A stretch of DNA of 64,000 nucleotides, taken from positions 62,001-126,000 of the forward strand of contig JAHJHR010000017.1 of assembly GCA_018823745.1 (NCBI GenBank), read 5' to 3'. This document shows, in pieces, positions 16,750-24,805 of the stretch; within the stretch, counting starts at the first letter, position 1, and each line of letters begins with the position of its first letter. Under the pieces are notes generated by a model. The model saw only the letters and a list, made by a program, of their open reading frames with translations. It did not search any database and was not told the DNA's origin. This stretch comes from Alphaproteobacteria bacterium (GTDB taxonomy: Bacteria > Pseudomonadota > Alphaproteobacteria > Oceanibaculales > Oceanibaculaceae). A program made the position numbers and the translations under genes.

Positions 16750-17231
16750 ACAGCGCATTCGCCGCGATGAGCCTCGCGCAGGAGCAGACCGCCCTGCCCG
16801 TCTCGCCCTCCAGCTTCAGCCAGGCCATCGACCGGCTGCTGGATATCCTGACCCGGGAGACCCAGTGCCTGGAGCAGCGGCGCCTGAAGGAGATCGACGT
16901 GCTTCAGGTGGAAAAGAACAACGCCTCCACCGACTATGCGAAGCTGCATCGCGCGCTGCATGAGAACCCGGCGCCGATCCGCGCCTTGCCGGAGGAAGAA
17001 CGCTCTCTGCTGCAGCAGAAGATGATGGCGCTGCAGGAAATTCTGGGGCGCAACATGATCGCCCTGGCCAGCGCCGTCGAAGCCGGCGAGCGGGTCTTCC
17101 AGGTGATCAAGAACGCCGTGCAGAGCAAGCGGGCGGAATCCGGTGGCTACACCGCCCATGGCAGCTTCAGCTACGGCGTCAGCTCGCCGAAGCGGGATTC
17201 GGTCTCCATCGCCATCAACAAGGAAATCTGA
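16746..17231 (+). CDS. flgN: FlgN-like flagellar export chaperone
   Basis: FlgN binds the hook-filament junction proteins FlgK and FlgL before export. This 161-aa, mainly helical protein shows the FlgN-type start: helix with AIDRLLDILTRETQCLEQRRL, then EEERSLLQQKMMALQEILGRN. The C-terminus is polar and Ser/Gly-rich. It overlaps flgJ by four bases (ATGA) and is followed by a strong terminator. Family assignment rests on helical pattern and context rather than strongly conserved residues. Confidence 0.8.
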   Translation: MNSAFAAMSLAQEQTALPVSPSSFSQAIDRLLDILTRETQCLEQRRLKEIDVLQVEKNNASTDYAKLHRALHENPAPIRALPEEERSLLQQKMMALQEILGRNMIALASAVEAGERVFQVIKNAVQSKRAESGGYTAHGSFSYGVSSPKRDSVSIAINKEI

Positions 17232-17256
17232 GACCGTCTCCGGCTCTCACGCCAGT

Positions 17257-17301
17257 CACAAAAAAGCCCTGAGGAATTTGATTTCTCAGGGCTTTTTTGT
17301 G
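17257..17301. terminator. strong bidirectional terminator between flgN and FlaG-like gene
   Basis: CACAAAAAAGCCCTGAG and CTCAGGGCTTTTTTGTG form a perfect stem with runs of A and T at the ends, able to stop both converging transcripts. Confidence 0.9.
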
Positions 17302-17320
17302 TGTGAGGTCGGCAACCGGA

Positions 17321-17782
17321 TCAGGTATCCAGGCGCAGTATCTGGCCGGAATTCTCTTCCGCCGCAGCCCCGGCATAGCCGGCAACCGCTGCCTGAAGGG
17401 CGGGTTCAGTCGGGGAAGCGTCCCTAAAACCTGGCGCAACGCGCTCCGCGACAGAGGTCTCTTCCGGCGCGGCGCCGCCATCGCGGACATCCTGAAACAG
17501 CTGGTAGAGCTCAACGGCCCGTTTGCGCGGGTATTGCTGTTCGGTGTCACCCGTCTCGAAGCCACGGGTCTCGAAAAACAGGGTGCTGGTGCTGCTGTCG
17601 AAGCGGACGACCGGGCTGAGATAGCCATTGCCCCAGATCCGGGGACCAGACGACTCCCTCGGACCTACCGAGAGGGCACGTTCGGGAAGAGAATCAGCGT
17701 CCTCCGCCGGTGTCCCGGACGCGTTTGTCAGCCCTGGGGAGACAATACCCACAAGAGCAGATCGATTGCTGTCCACGAACAT
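17321..17782 (-). CDS. FlaG-like hypothetical protein of flagellar locus
   Basis: A 153-aa protein I do not recognise as a whole. The middle part (about residues 57-97) reads VVRFDSSTSTLFFETRG followed by ETGDTEQQYP and AVELYQLF. This pattern resembles FlaG (Phe-Asp, a short hydrophobic strand, then E-T-G-x-x-x-x-Q-x-P and a Leu-rich helix). FlaG affects filament length in other bacteria. The N-terminus and Ala/Glu-rich C-terminus look disordered. ATG at 17782 has GGAGG at good distance. It lies alone between flgN (convergent) and flgL, ended by the shared terminator. Confidence 0.65.
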   Translation of the reverse strand: MFVDSNRSALVGIVSPGLTNASGTPAEDADSLPERALSVGPRESSGPRIWGNGYLSPVVRFDSSTSTLFFETRGFETGDTEQQYPRKRAVELYQLFQDVRDGGAAPEETSVAERVAPGFRDASPTEPALQAAVAGYAGAAAEENSGQILRLDT

Positions 17783-17922
17783 TGGCTGGCCTCCACAGAG
17801 GATGTCAGGTCACCACGACCGACGCACCCATTCAATTTGCTTAAAATTGTATTACATTCAAGCAAAATATGAGCAGCCCATGATTTTCTGGCCAGTAACG
17901 ATTCAAATGTGACCAATTCTGA

Positions 17923-18954
17923 TTAGATAAAGTTTACCAGTGACAGGTTGGACAGCTGCGAGGTCACCGTATAGGAAGCCTGCAGCTGAACCTGGAGGCG
18001 CTGGAATTCGGTGATCGCCTTGTAAACATCGGCGTCCTGGATCTCGGAGATCCCCTGCTCCAGGATGTTGATCGTGTTCTCATGGCCGATGCGGGTGGAT
18101 TCGAGCTTCTGCCGGCGGATGCCGAGCTGGCCGACATGCTGGTTGGTCTCGTCGAACCCCGTCTCGGTGAACACGCGCGCATTGGTATAGGCGGTCTCGA
18201 ATTCTGTCGCCGATGTCTGGTTCAGATCGTCATAACGCTCGACCGAGATCGAGGTCATCAGGAAGCCCTTCAACACCTCGCGGAAGGCCGCGTCATCGGC
18301 GGTCAGGCCATATTGCAGTTCCTGGTTCTCGTCGATCCGCGCCGAAACCGTGTCGCTGGAATTGGAGGCGTAATAGCCCGCAGCCGCAACCGGGTTGATG
18401 CCAAGATACTCGTCGATTGCCGCTTCGATATCGGCGGCAGCCACGGCCGTGCCGGGCGGAAAGCCGGCGCCGGCGAGGATCGTGTTTGTATCGGCGATCA
18501 TCGTATCCGCGTCGATATCGATCGGCTTGGTGTCGAATTCATAGCCGGAGAACAGATAACGGCCCTCGAACTGCGCATTCAGGGCGCTGATCGTGGTGTT
18601 GATCGCCTCCTCCGCGCCGGTCATCACATTCTGGCGCACCGACGCATCGTCGATGAAGGCACGGGTCGAGAAATTATCCGCCCGGACTTCCTCCGCGATG
18701 GTCGTGATGGTGGTCAGCGCCGCATCCATGATGGTGGAGCGTCGCTCGGCCGCCTGGATCGTCGACATATAGGTTTCCAGGCCGCTCTTGGCCCGGTCGA
18801 AATCCAGAAGCTTTTTCGATTCGCCGCCCAGGCCGCTGAAAACACTGGTCTTGTAACCCGTGCTGATCTGCTGCTCGGTGGTCTGCAGGCGGAACTGGGT
18901 ATCCAGCGCCTGCGTGCGGGTCAAAAGGCTTTGCGCGAGATTGGCAACCCTCAT
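17923..18954 (-). CDS. flgL: hook-filament junction protein FlgL
   Basis: FlgL joins hook and filament next to FlgK. At 343 aa it has the flagellin-like N-terminus (QTTEQQISTGYKTSVFSGLGG, RRSTIMDAALTTITTIAEEV) and C-terminal helix (RIGHENTINILEQGISEIQ, VQLQASYTVTSQLSNLSLVNF) without being a flagellin: the LFSGYEFDTKP segment is typical of FlgL. Start ATG follows GGGGAGAG. 28 bases after flgK, in the same unit. Confidence 0.93.
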   Translation of the reverse strand: MRVANLAQSLLTRTQALDTQFRLQTTEQQISTGYKTSVFSGLGGESKKLLDFDRAKSGLETYMSTIQAAERRSTIMDAALTTITTIAEEVRADNFSTRAFIDDASVRQNVMTGAEEAINTTISALNAQFEGRYLFSGYEFDTKPIDIDADTMIADTNTILAGAGFPPGTAVAAADIEAAIDEYLGINPVAAAGYYASNSSDTVSARIDENQELQYGLTADDAAFREVLKGFLMTSISVERYDDLNQTSATEFETAYTNARVFTETGFDETNQHVGQLGIRRQKLESTRIGHENTINILEQGISEIQDADVYKAITEFQRLQVQLQASYTVTSQLSNLSLVNFI

Positions 18955-18982
18955 GATATCTCTCCCCGGTTAATCCGGCCTA

Positions 18983-20434
18983 TCATCGAACCATACCCAG
19001 AAGCTCGTCGAATGCCTGGGTGATACTCGACACCACACGGGCAGACGCGGCATAGGATGTCTGCAACTGAATGAGGATGGCGATTTCCTCGTCGATATTC
19101 ACACCGCTGTCATTCTTCAGGCGCTGGTCCAGCGACAGGTTCAACCCCTGTTCAAAGGCCAGCTGCGCCTGGGTGTTGGCCCGCTCGACACCCTGGAAGG
19201 CGACGATGCCGGCGGTATAGCTCTGCAGGGTCACCCCCGTGCCGACACCGAGATTCAGGCCGCCCGGCTCCGTCGTGGTAAAGGCGCGCGTCGCGTTGAA
19301 GGCGTCGATGATGCTCTCGATGATCGTGGTGTCGCCGACATTCGCGCTTTCCGCAGGAACCGCCACCACATCGGAGCCCTCACGCAGGCGCCAGGGTTCA
19401 TCGACCACATCCTGGTTCAGCGTCAGGCGCTGCGACAGGCCGACGACGTTCACATCGCCCGCCCCGCGCGCGAAGGTGACGCCATTATCCATGAACAATT
19501 CAACGCCGGTGCCCTGGAACATCTCGGTCATCGTCGCGGCCATCTCGTCGAGCTGGCCCTGGGCCTGTACCAGACGGGTGTCGCGCAGCTCAAGAAGGCC
19601 GCCGATCTTGCCCGAGGTGATCTCTGAGGTGATATCAACGCCGTTCAGCGTGACCCCGCTCAACACGCCGGGATAACGCGAACTGGGATCGACCATCGCG
19701 GTCGGATCGAAACTGAGCGCGAAATCCGTATATTCGACGAGATACCGGCTGGTATCGGTCATCAGCACCAGCTTGCCGTCGCTGCGCTCGAAATATTTGA
19801 TGCCGATATTCTCGGCGACCTTCTTTACCTCGATATCGCGCTGGTCTTCGAGATCCGCCGTACTTTCGCCGCGTGCGAGCCGACGGGCGATGTCGTCGTT
19901 CAGCTTTGCGATGTTAGCCATCGCCGCATTGGTTTCCTCGACAGCCGTCGCGATATCCGCATCGGCGCGTTCGCGCAGCTCCTGGACCTGCTCGGACATC
20001 GTGCTCAGGCCATCGATCATGTTCTGGGCCTGGGACAGCACATTCTGCTGCGCCGTCAAATTTTCCGGGCTGGCATAGAGCTGCTCGAAGGAATTGCTCA
20101 GCGTGTTCAGCTTGCCGGCGATCGAGGTGTTTTCGGAGGGCTTGCCGAAGCTCAGCTCCAGTTCCGAAAGGACACTGTCCACGACCTGCAGCCGCGCCTG
20201 CAGCGAGGTCGATTTCTCCAGCTCCTGACGCAGCCCCGCATCCACCTGGCGACGCACTTCGGCAAGCGTGGCGCCTGCGCCCTGGCCGCGATAGACGACG
20301 TTGAGCTGTTCCGCGATCTTGCGGGTATAGCCTTCGGTATTGGCGTTCGCGATATTGCGGGAGACGATGTCCATCCCGCCCTGCGAAACGCGCAGACCGC
20401 TCAATGCATTTTGAAGCGCTATGTTCAGGCTCAT
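18983..20434 (-). CDS. flgK: hook-associated protein FlgK
   Basis: FlgK is the first hook-filament junction protein. The 483-aa sequence has the N-terminal rod-like motif SGLRVSQGGMDIVSRNIANANTEGY-type (residues 10-34), the FlgK-specific YRGQGAGATLAEVRRQVDAG part, and the C-terminal GVNIDEEIAILIQLQTSYAA helix. ATG at 20434 (MSLNIALQ) has GGGAG ahead; a longer frame to 20467 lacks support. A sigma-54-type site lies about 40 bases upstream. flgL follows. Confidence 0.96.
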   Translation of the reverse strand: MSLNIALQNALSGLRVSQGGMDIVSRNIANANTEGYTRKIAEQLNVVYRGQGAGATLAEVRRQVDAGLRQELEKSTSLQARLQVVDSVLSELELSFGKPSENTSIAGKLNTLSNSFEQLYASPENLTAQQNVLSQAQNMIDGLSTMSEQVQELRERADADIATAVEETNAAMANIAKLNDDIARRLARGESTADLEDQRDIEVKKVAENIGIKYFERSDGKLVLMTDTSRYLVEYTDFALSFDPTAMVDPSSRYPGVLSGVTLNGVDITSEITSGKIGGLLELRDTRLVQAQGQLDEMAATMTEMFQGTGVELFMDNGVTFARGAGDVNVVGLSQRLTLNQDVVDEPWRLREGSDVVAVPAESANVGDTTIIESIIDAFNATRAFTTTEPGGLNLGVGTGVTLQSYTAGIVAFQGVERANTQAQLAFEQGLNLSLDQRLKNDSGVNIDEEIAILIQLQTSYAASARVVSSITQAFDELLGMVR

Positions 20435-20470
20435 CGCTGGGTGCTCCCGAAGTGACCTGATACACACCCA

Positions 20471-20486
20471 AGCAAGAATGAGGCCA
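20471..20486 (-). promoter_or_regulatory. candidate sigma-54 promoter of flgK-flgL
   Basis: Minus strand TGGCCTCATTCTTGCT: TGG at -24 and CTTGCT at -12 in exact spacing, 37 bases from the flgK start. Confidence 0.7.
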
Positions 20487-20623
20487 TCACGGAAAATGCC
20501 TTATTCTTCCAGCACTTTGCCCACTCCAAAAGCGGACGCAAGGCGGCGGCCGCCGGGGCGATGCCCGACGACCGCGCGTCATCCGCGACTTGGGAGAGTG
20601 AGGGCACGGCTGACGCCTTCGCC

Positions 20624-21445
20624 TTAGTTACGGAACAGCGACAGGATGACCTGCGGCCGCTGGTTGGCGATGCTCAGCGTCTGGGTACCCAGCTGCTGCT
20701 TCACCTGAATGGCCTGCAGTCGGGCCGATTCCTTGGCCAGATCGGCATCGACGATATCGCCGAGGCCGGTCGTTGTGGCGTCGTTCAGGATGCCAATGAA
20801 GTCATCCTGGAAATTGACTGTCCGGGTATCGGCACCGAGATTGCCGAGCGCCGAGTTGACGGTCGAGATGTATTCATTCACTGCAACCAGGGCGAGGGCG
20901 GCATCGGCCGGAGTATCCAGGCTGGTGGTGGTCGCCAGCGTGTCCTGGCCGGTCGCCAGGTCATTGCCGCGCACCGTGAGCGTCGAACCGTCGATATTGC
21001 TGATGACGTCGATATTCACGCCGCCGCTCAGCAGGTTGCGGTTGTTGTAGCTGGAATTCTCGATCAGCCGCGAGATCGTATCGATCAGCTGGACATAGTC
21101 CGCTGCCAGGATCTGCTGCTGGGCCGAGGTGTTCGCGGGGTTCATGCCCTCGATCACCTTCTTCTTGATGTCGGCCATCAGGTCGGAAATCTTCGTCGCA
21201 CCGGCGACAGCGACCGTCAGGACGCCCTTCGCATTGGCGATACCCTGAGAGACGGCCTCATAGGCCTTCAGGTCACCGCGAATACCCTGGGCGATCGAGA
21301 AGCTGGAGGCGTCATCGACGGCACCAACGACCTTCAGGCCGGTAGAGATACGGTCCTGGACCTTGTCCAGTTCCCGGTTGGTCGAGTTCAGCGCCTGAAG
21401 CGCGACCAGGGCGGAGGTGTTGGTATTGATCGAATTAACTGGCAT
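20624..21445 (-). CDS. fliC: flagellin, divergent copy (fliC1)
   Basis: Filament subunit of 273 aa. N-terminal D0/D1 helix starts PVNSINTNTSALVALQALN, with SSFSIAQGIRGDLKAYEAVSQ-type core (two halves), and the C-terminal half has LADLAKESARLQAIQVKQQL-type and SIANQRPQVILSLFRN ends. The central variable domain is very short, as in many alphaproteobacterial flagellins. It differs clearly from the two tandem flagellins at 23.7-25.6 kb (different start, different middle). ATG at 21445 follows GGGAG; a strong sigma-54-type site lies upstream. No clear hairpin terminator is visible before flgK. Confidence 0.95.
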   Translation of the reverse strand: MPVNSINTNTSALVALQALNSTNRELDKVQDRISTGLKVVGAVDDASSFSIAQGIRGDLKAYEAVSQGIANAKGVLTVAVAGATKISDLMADIKKKVIEGMNPANTSAQQQILAADYVQLIDTISRLIENSSYNNRNLLSGGVNIDVISNIDGSTLTVRGNDLATGQDTLATTTSLDTPADAALALVAVNEYISTVNSALGNLGADTRTVNFQDDFIGILNDATTTGLGDIVDADLAKESARLQAIQVKQQLGTQTLSIANQRPQVILSLFRN

Positions 21446-21490
21446 GTCAAAAACTCCCAAGTCGAATGCCAAAACCCATGGCCGCTTAGG

Positions 21491-21506
21491 AGCAAGCGGG
21501 ATGCCA
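21491..21506 (-). promoter_or_regulatory. candidate sigma-54 promoter of fliC1
   Basis: Minus strand TGGCATCCCGCTTGCT has TGGCA at -24, CTTGCT at -12 and exact spacing, 46 bases before the flagellin ATG. Confidence 0.78.
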
Positions 21507-21702
21507 ACCCGCAAAAATTCACTTAAGTTATTGTTCTTTATGTATATTTTTTAGGCTGAGTGACGTTTTTTCACCGCCACCCCAGGACCCTATTTGTCAG
21601 CCGGGGCAATTATTGCCGGGCAGTTCGGGCGAATATGCCTAGCTGACTCAAAAGGTTACGGGATACCCCACTGCACATGTTTTCGATTGCGCCCCAAACG
21701 CA

Positions 21703-21729
21703 AACCGCCCGGCTGTGAGCCGGGCGGTT
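21703..21729 (-). terminator. terminator after flaF1
   Basis: Perfect 12-bp stem AACCGCCCGGCT / AGCCGGGCGGTT with a three-base loop, followed on the minus strand by TTTGCGTTTG. It lies 33 bases after the flaF1 stop. Confidence 0.75.
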
Positions 21730-21761
21730 GGTAGCATCAAGTATATCGGCACGAAAGGCGC

Positions 21762-22106
21762 TCAGCGCAGCCCTTCCATGATGATCGTATTGATCTCAAT
21801 CAGGGATTTCACATCGCTGTCGCCGTCCATCACCCGGTATGTCTCCTGCATGACCCAGGTGCCGATTCCAACAATCGAGTCACGGAGCTGGTCCGGGAGG
21901 AGATTGTCGTCATCGCGGATTTCGATGACGAGATTATCCCAGACCTGTTTGTTCCACAGCAGGGCGTCGACCAGCTTGCGCTTGTCGTCGGGCTCGCGAT
22001 CGGCGGCCAGGAGAGCCGCCGTCACGTTGCCCAGAAGCCGGTGTTCGGCCGCCCGTGGCGTCTGGGTGACGCGGGTAACCTTCTGGTATGCGTTATAACC
22101 GTACAT
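21762..22106 (-). CDS. flaF: flagellar regulator FlaF, copy 1
   Basis: FlaF is a small cytoplasmic protein needed for flagellin production or export in alphaproteobacteria, acting opposite to FlbT. The 114-aa protein begins MYGYNAYQKVTR and shows PRAAEHRLLGNVTAALL, DALLWNKQVWDNL and the C-terminal SLIEINTIIMEGL motif. It follows flbT1 by 48 bases. A second FlaF is encoded at 22732-23163 with similar motifs but clearly different sequence. Confidence 0.92.
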   Translation of the reverse strand: MYGYNAYQKVTRVTQTPRAAEHRLLGNVTAALLAADREPDDKRKLVDALLWNKQVWDNLVIEIRDDDNLLPDQLRDSIVGIGTWVMQETYRVMDGDSDVKSLIEINTIIMEGLR

Positions 22107-22154
22107 GTCCCCGCTTCCCCGTCGTCACTTTCTCTGTCGTCGCTTGCCCCGGCG

Positions 22155-22574
22155 TCACTGGGTGACGGCGTAATCCGAAAACAGCTTCGATTCGAACTGC
22201 ATCAACCCGCGGCATGCTTCCAGCGCGTTGAAATAACGGCCAGATTCGACGCATTTCAGGATCAGCATCAGATTTTTCCGCACTTCCTGAATATGCGAGC
22301 CCTTCATGAAATCGATCATGTAATCCATGAACGGGATATAATGCGTCCGATAGGCCTGCGGGTCGATATGCATCAGCAGCAGCATCAGATAGATGCGCTT
22401 CGCCGGCGTCGTTGCCTCGTCTTGCGTGAGGATATCATTCTCGGTCACCACCGAGGTTTCGGCGTCGACTTCCAGCAGGCAGCGCTCGCCGCTGATCTTG
22501 ATGACCGCCCCGTTGATGATGACGGTGCTGCCCGCATCGATGGCGATACTCTGAATTCCGTTATTCATGTTCAT
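22155..22574 (-). CDS. flbT: flagellin post-transcriptional regulator FlbT, copy 1
   Basis: FlbT of Caulobacter binds the flagellin mRNA leader and represses it. This 139-aa protein has the conserved strand region VIINGAVIKISG, the LTQDEATTPAKRIYL segment and the helical half with MDYMIDFMKGSHIQEVRKNL and GRYFNALEACRGLM. ATG at 22574 follows AAGGAC at good distance; the TTG at 22580 is less likely. A sigma-54-like site is upstream. It pairs with flaF1. Confidence 0.92.
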   Translation of the reverse strand: MNMNNGIQSIAIDAGSTVIINGAVIKISGERCLLEVDAETSVVTENDILTQDEATTPAKRIYLMLLLMHIDPQAYRTHYIPFMDYMIDFMKGSHIQEVRKNLMLILKCVESGRYFNALEACRGLMQFESKLFSDYAVTQ

Positions 22575-22695
22575 GGCCAAGTCCTTTCCACTTGGATCGC
22601 CCCCTGTTCAGGAAACGCGATCATATTCACGTTACGCCTGCGGAAACCGCCTATCGCCCTGAAGCGAGAATCGGTTTTCCACGGGAACAGAGGAA

Positions 22696-22711
22696 AGCAA
22701 GAAGCGGACCA
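22696..22711 (-). promoter_or_regulatory. possible sigma-54 promoter of flbT1-flaF1
   Basis: Minus strand TGGTCCGCTTCTTGCT has correct GG/GC spacing and CTTGCT, but TGGT instead of TGGC. It lies 122 bases before flbT1, just inside the gap after flaF2. Confidence 0.5.
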
Positions 22712-22731
22712 GTCCAGATAATTATTTTAAA

Positions 22732-23163
22732 TCAAGAGCTTACAGAAGTGCGTGCCATTGTGGAAGGATCTACCGGGGACGAATCTGCCGGGGCGGTCTC
22801 GATGGCACTCGCCTTCAGGCCCTGCATGATGATCTGGTTGATCTCAATCAGGGCCGAGCAATCGCTCTGATTATCGGTGACGGAACGCACCTCCTTCGTC
22901 ACCCAGACGCCCACATTAACCAGGGCGACACGGGTTTCCTTGGGCAGGCGGTTCTCCTCATGCACCAGATCCAGCAACAGGTGATCCCAGACCTGCTTAT
23001 TCCACAGCGCCGCGTCGATACGCGCGGGCCGCAGATAGGGCTCGTTCTTCTTTTCCGCATCGATCATCGCCGCCGTCACCATGCCGAGCAGCCGGTATTC
23101 CAGCGCGCGTGGGTTTTCCGTCGCCGTATTCGTGCGTTGATAGGCGGAGTAGCTGCTTACCAT
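22732..23163 (-). CDS. flaF: flagellar regulator FlaF, copy 2
   Basis: A 143-aa FlaF paralogue starting VSSYSAYQRTNTATENPRA. It shares the blocks PRALEYRLLGMVTAAMI, AALWNKQVWDHLL and SALIEINQIIMQGLKA with copy 1 and has an extra polar C-terminal tail of about 20 residues. It follows flbT2 by 18 bases. With two FlbT-FlaF pairs present, each pair may serve different flagellins or stages. Confidence 0.9.
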   Translation of the reverse strand: MVSSYSAYQRTNTATENPRALEYRLLGMVTAAMIDAEKKNEPYLRPARIDAALWNKQVWDHLLLDLVHEENRLPKETRVALVNVGVWVTKEVRSVTDNQSDCSALIEINQIIMQGLKASAIETAPADSSPVDPSTMARTSVSS

Positions 23164-23181
23164 GGCTCGTTCCCGTCCCGG

Positions 23182-23625
23182 TCAGGCCTTGTTATCGGCC
23201 AATGTGAAAACCCGCTCGCCCGCAGGCCCGGCGGGGTTTTCTTTCAGTAATTCCTCTTCGAACTTCATCAACGCCTTGCACGCTTTCAGTGCCTGGAAAA
23301 AACGGCGTTCCTGGACATCGCGGAACATGACCATCAGCGTGTCCCGGATCTGGGCCAGACCAGTGCTCCGCATCAGTTCGATCATGCGGTCCATATAGTC
23401 GTTGTAGTAATTCTGATAGTTGTCCTGATCTAAATACATAAGCATTAAAGAAAAGTAAATTCGACGCACCGGAGTCGTCGCATCCTCCTGCTGCATGATG
23501 TCTTTCTCGCGCAGGAAGGTCGCCTGATTCTGCAGGACGATATAGCTCGCCCCCTCGCCCATGGTGATGACCGCGCCATTGATGACGATCTTTTCACCCG
23601 GCTTCACATTGATCTTCAAAGCCAT
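23182..23625 (-). CDS. flbT: flagellin post-transcriptional regulator FlbT, copy 2
   Basis: A 147-aa FlbT paralogue with VINGAVITMGEGASYIVLQN, EDATTPVRRIYFSLMLMYLD and ERRFFQALKACKALMKFEEE. It lies directly after the fliC2 terminator and before flaF2, so it probably starts from its own promoter or from read-through; I see no clear promoter in the short gap. Divergence from copy 1 is strong over the whole length, so this is not a recent duplication. Confidence 0.9.
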   Translation of the reverse strand: MALKINVKPGEKIVINGAVITMGEGASYIVLQNQATFLREKDIMQQEDATTPVRRIYFSLMLMYLDQDNYQNYYNDYMDRMIELMRSTGLAQIRDTLMVMFRDVQERRFFQALKACKALMKFEEELLKENPAGPAGERVFTLADNKA

Positions 23626-23661
23626 GCAGCTATCCCGAATCTGCGGACCGGTATCCGGACA

Positions 23662-23697
23662 ATAAAAAAGGGTGGGACCCTAAGGTCCCACCCTTTC
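23662..23697 (-). terminator. terminator after fliC2
   Basis: AAAGGGTGGGACC and GGTCCCACCCTTT form a perfect 13-bp stem with a four-base loop, followed on the minus strand by TTTTTT. It is 19 bases after the fliC2 stop. Confidence 0.9.
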
Positions 23698-23715
23698 AGG
23701 ATACCAGACTTCAGA

Positions 23716-24543
23716 TTAACGGAACAGGCTGAGCAGCACCGACGGGCGCTGATTGGCGATGTTCAGGGTCTGGGAAGACAGCTGCTGCTGGATCTGCAGA
23801 GCCTGCAACCGGGCCGATTCCTTCGCCAGATCGGCGTCGACGATGGAGCCGAGACCGACTTCCACCGCATCGGCGATCTTGCCGATGAATTCGTCCTGGA
23901 ACTTCAGGCGACGGGTATCGGCACCGATGTTGCCGAGCGTCGTGTTAACGGCCGTCTCGAAAGTGGCCAGAGTGCTCAGCGTGGTCACTGCAGCGGCGGC
24001 AGTGGTCACGTCGGCCGCAGCCGAGAAGGTGTCGAGATCGTCGATCAGGTTGTTCGCCCGGATGGTGATGGTCGAGCCATCGATATCCGAGATCACTTCC
24101 GTGTCGGCGGCGTCCGAGGCCAGCAGATTGTTGCCCTGGAAGGACGACTGGTTGACGAAGGCGCGCGCCTGGGTCATCAGAGCGGTGAAGTCATCCGACA
24201 GAATGGTGCGCTGAGCGGAAGTCAGAGCGCCGTTCGCCAGCTCGGTCACCTTCTTCTTGAGATCGCCGACCAGGTTGGAGACGGCGGTAGCACCCGCCTC
24301 GGCAACGCTGAGCACGCCGGTCGCATTGGCGATACCCTGGGAGACAGCCTCATACGCCTTCATCTCGCCGCGCAGACCCTGGGCGATCGAGAAGCTGGAG
24401 GCATCGTCAACCGCGCCGCCGACCTTGAAGCCGGTCGCAACACGGTTCTGGGTACCATCCAGACGGCTGTTGATGGAGTTCAGATTCTGCAGGGCGACGA
24501 GCGCACCGGCATTGGTATTGATGGAATTTGCACCTGCGGCCAT
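23716..24543 (-). CDS. fliC: flagellin, tandem copy (fliC2)
   Basis: A 275-aa flagellin starting AAGANSINTNAGALVALQNLN, with standard N-terminal (SSFSIAQGLRGEMKAYEA) and C-terminal (LADLAKESARLQALQ, QRPSVLLSLFR) helices and almost no central domain. It is a near copy of fliC3, with identical tracts of DNA and clustered changes around residues 120-135 and 175-190. The leader carries AGAAGG as ribosome site and shares a conserved block with fliC3. I found no sigma-54 site in front of it. Confidence 0.95.
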   Translation of the reverse strand: MAAGANSINTNAGALVALQNLNSINSRLDGTQNRVATGFKVGGAVDDASSFSIAQGLRGEMKAYEAVSQGIANATGVLSVAEAGATAVSNLVGDLKKKVTELANGALTSAQRTILSDDFTALMTQARAFVNQSSFQGNNLLASDAADTEVISDIDGSTITIRANNLIDDLDTFSAAADVTTAAAAVTTLSTLATFETAVNTTLGNIGADTRRLKFQDEFIGKIADAVEVGLGSIVDADLAKESARLQALQIQQQLSSQTLNIANQRPSVLLSLFR

Positions 24544-24750
24544 GATAAAAAACCTTCTTTCTAAGGGTTAGCCGAAAACCAACGCGCGGTCTTTTTGACT
24601 GCATAGACTGTTGGGTAGGCAAAATATGCCTGTTTCGGCACCGAAGGTCAATCGATTCATATCAGCGGTTTATAAAATGCCGCAGCTGTCAACGAAATAA
24701 TCAATTAAAACAGCGTGATATTGGCCCTTTTTTAAAGAAAATTAAGACAG

Positions 24751-24785
24751 AAAAAGGGGGTGAGACCCGAAGGCCCCACCCCTTT
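24751..24785 (-). terminator. terminator after fliC3
   Basis: AAAAGGGG-GTG and CACCCCTTTT arms around a short loop, with CTGTCTTAAT next to a T-run on the minus strand. It is similar to the fliC2 terminator and is probably part of the duplicated unit. The stem has one bulge. Confidence 0.8.
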
Positions 24786-24805
24786 TCAGGTAACTGAACC
24801 CCGAA

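Larger units (their letters stand above)
21446..21761. other. intergenic region between flaF1 and fliC1
   Basis: A 316-base gap. It holds the flaF1 terminator near 21.7 kb, the fliC1 sigma-54-type promoter at 21491-21506 and an AT-rich block at about 21510-21560. Nothing else recognised. The untranslated leader of fliC1 is short (about 35 bases). Confidence 0.55.

Noticed and set aside
18082..19023. A 313-codon plus-strand frame over flgL
   Set aside because: Shadow frame; flgL and flgK are certain on the minus strand.
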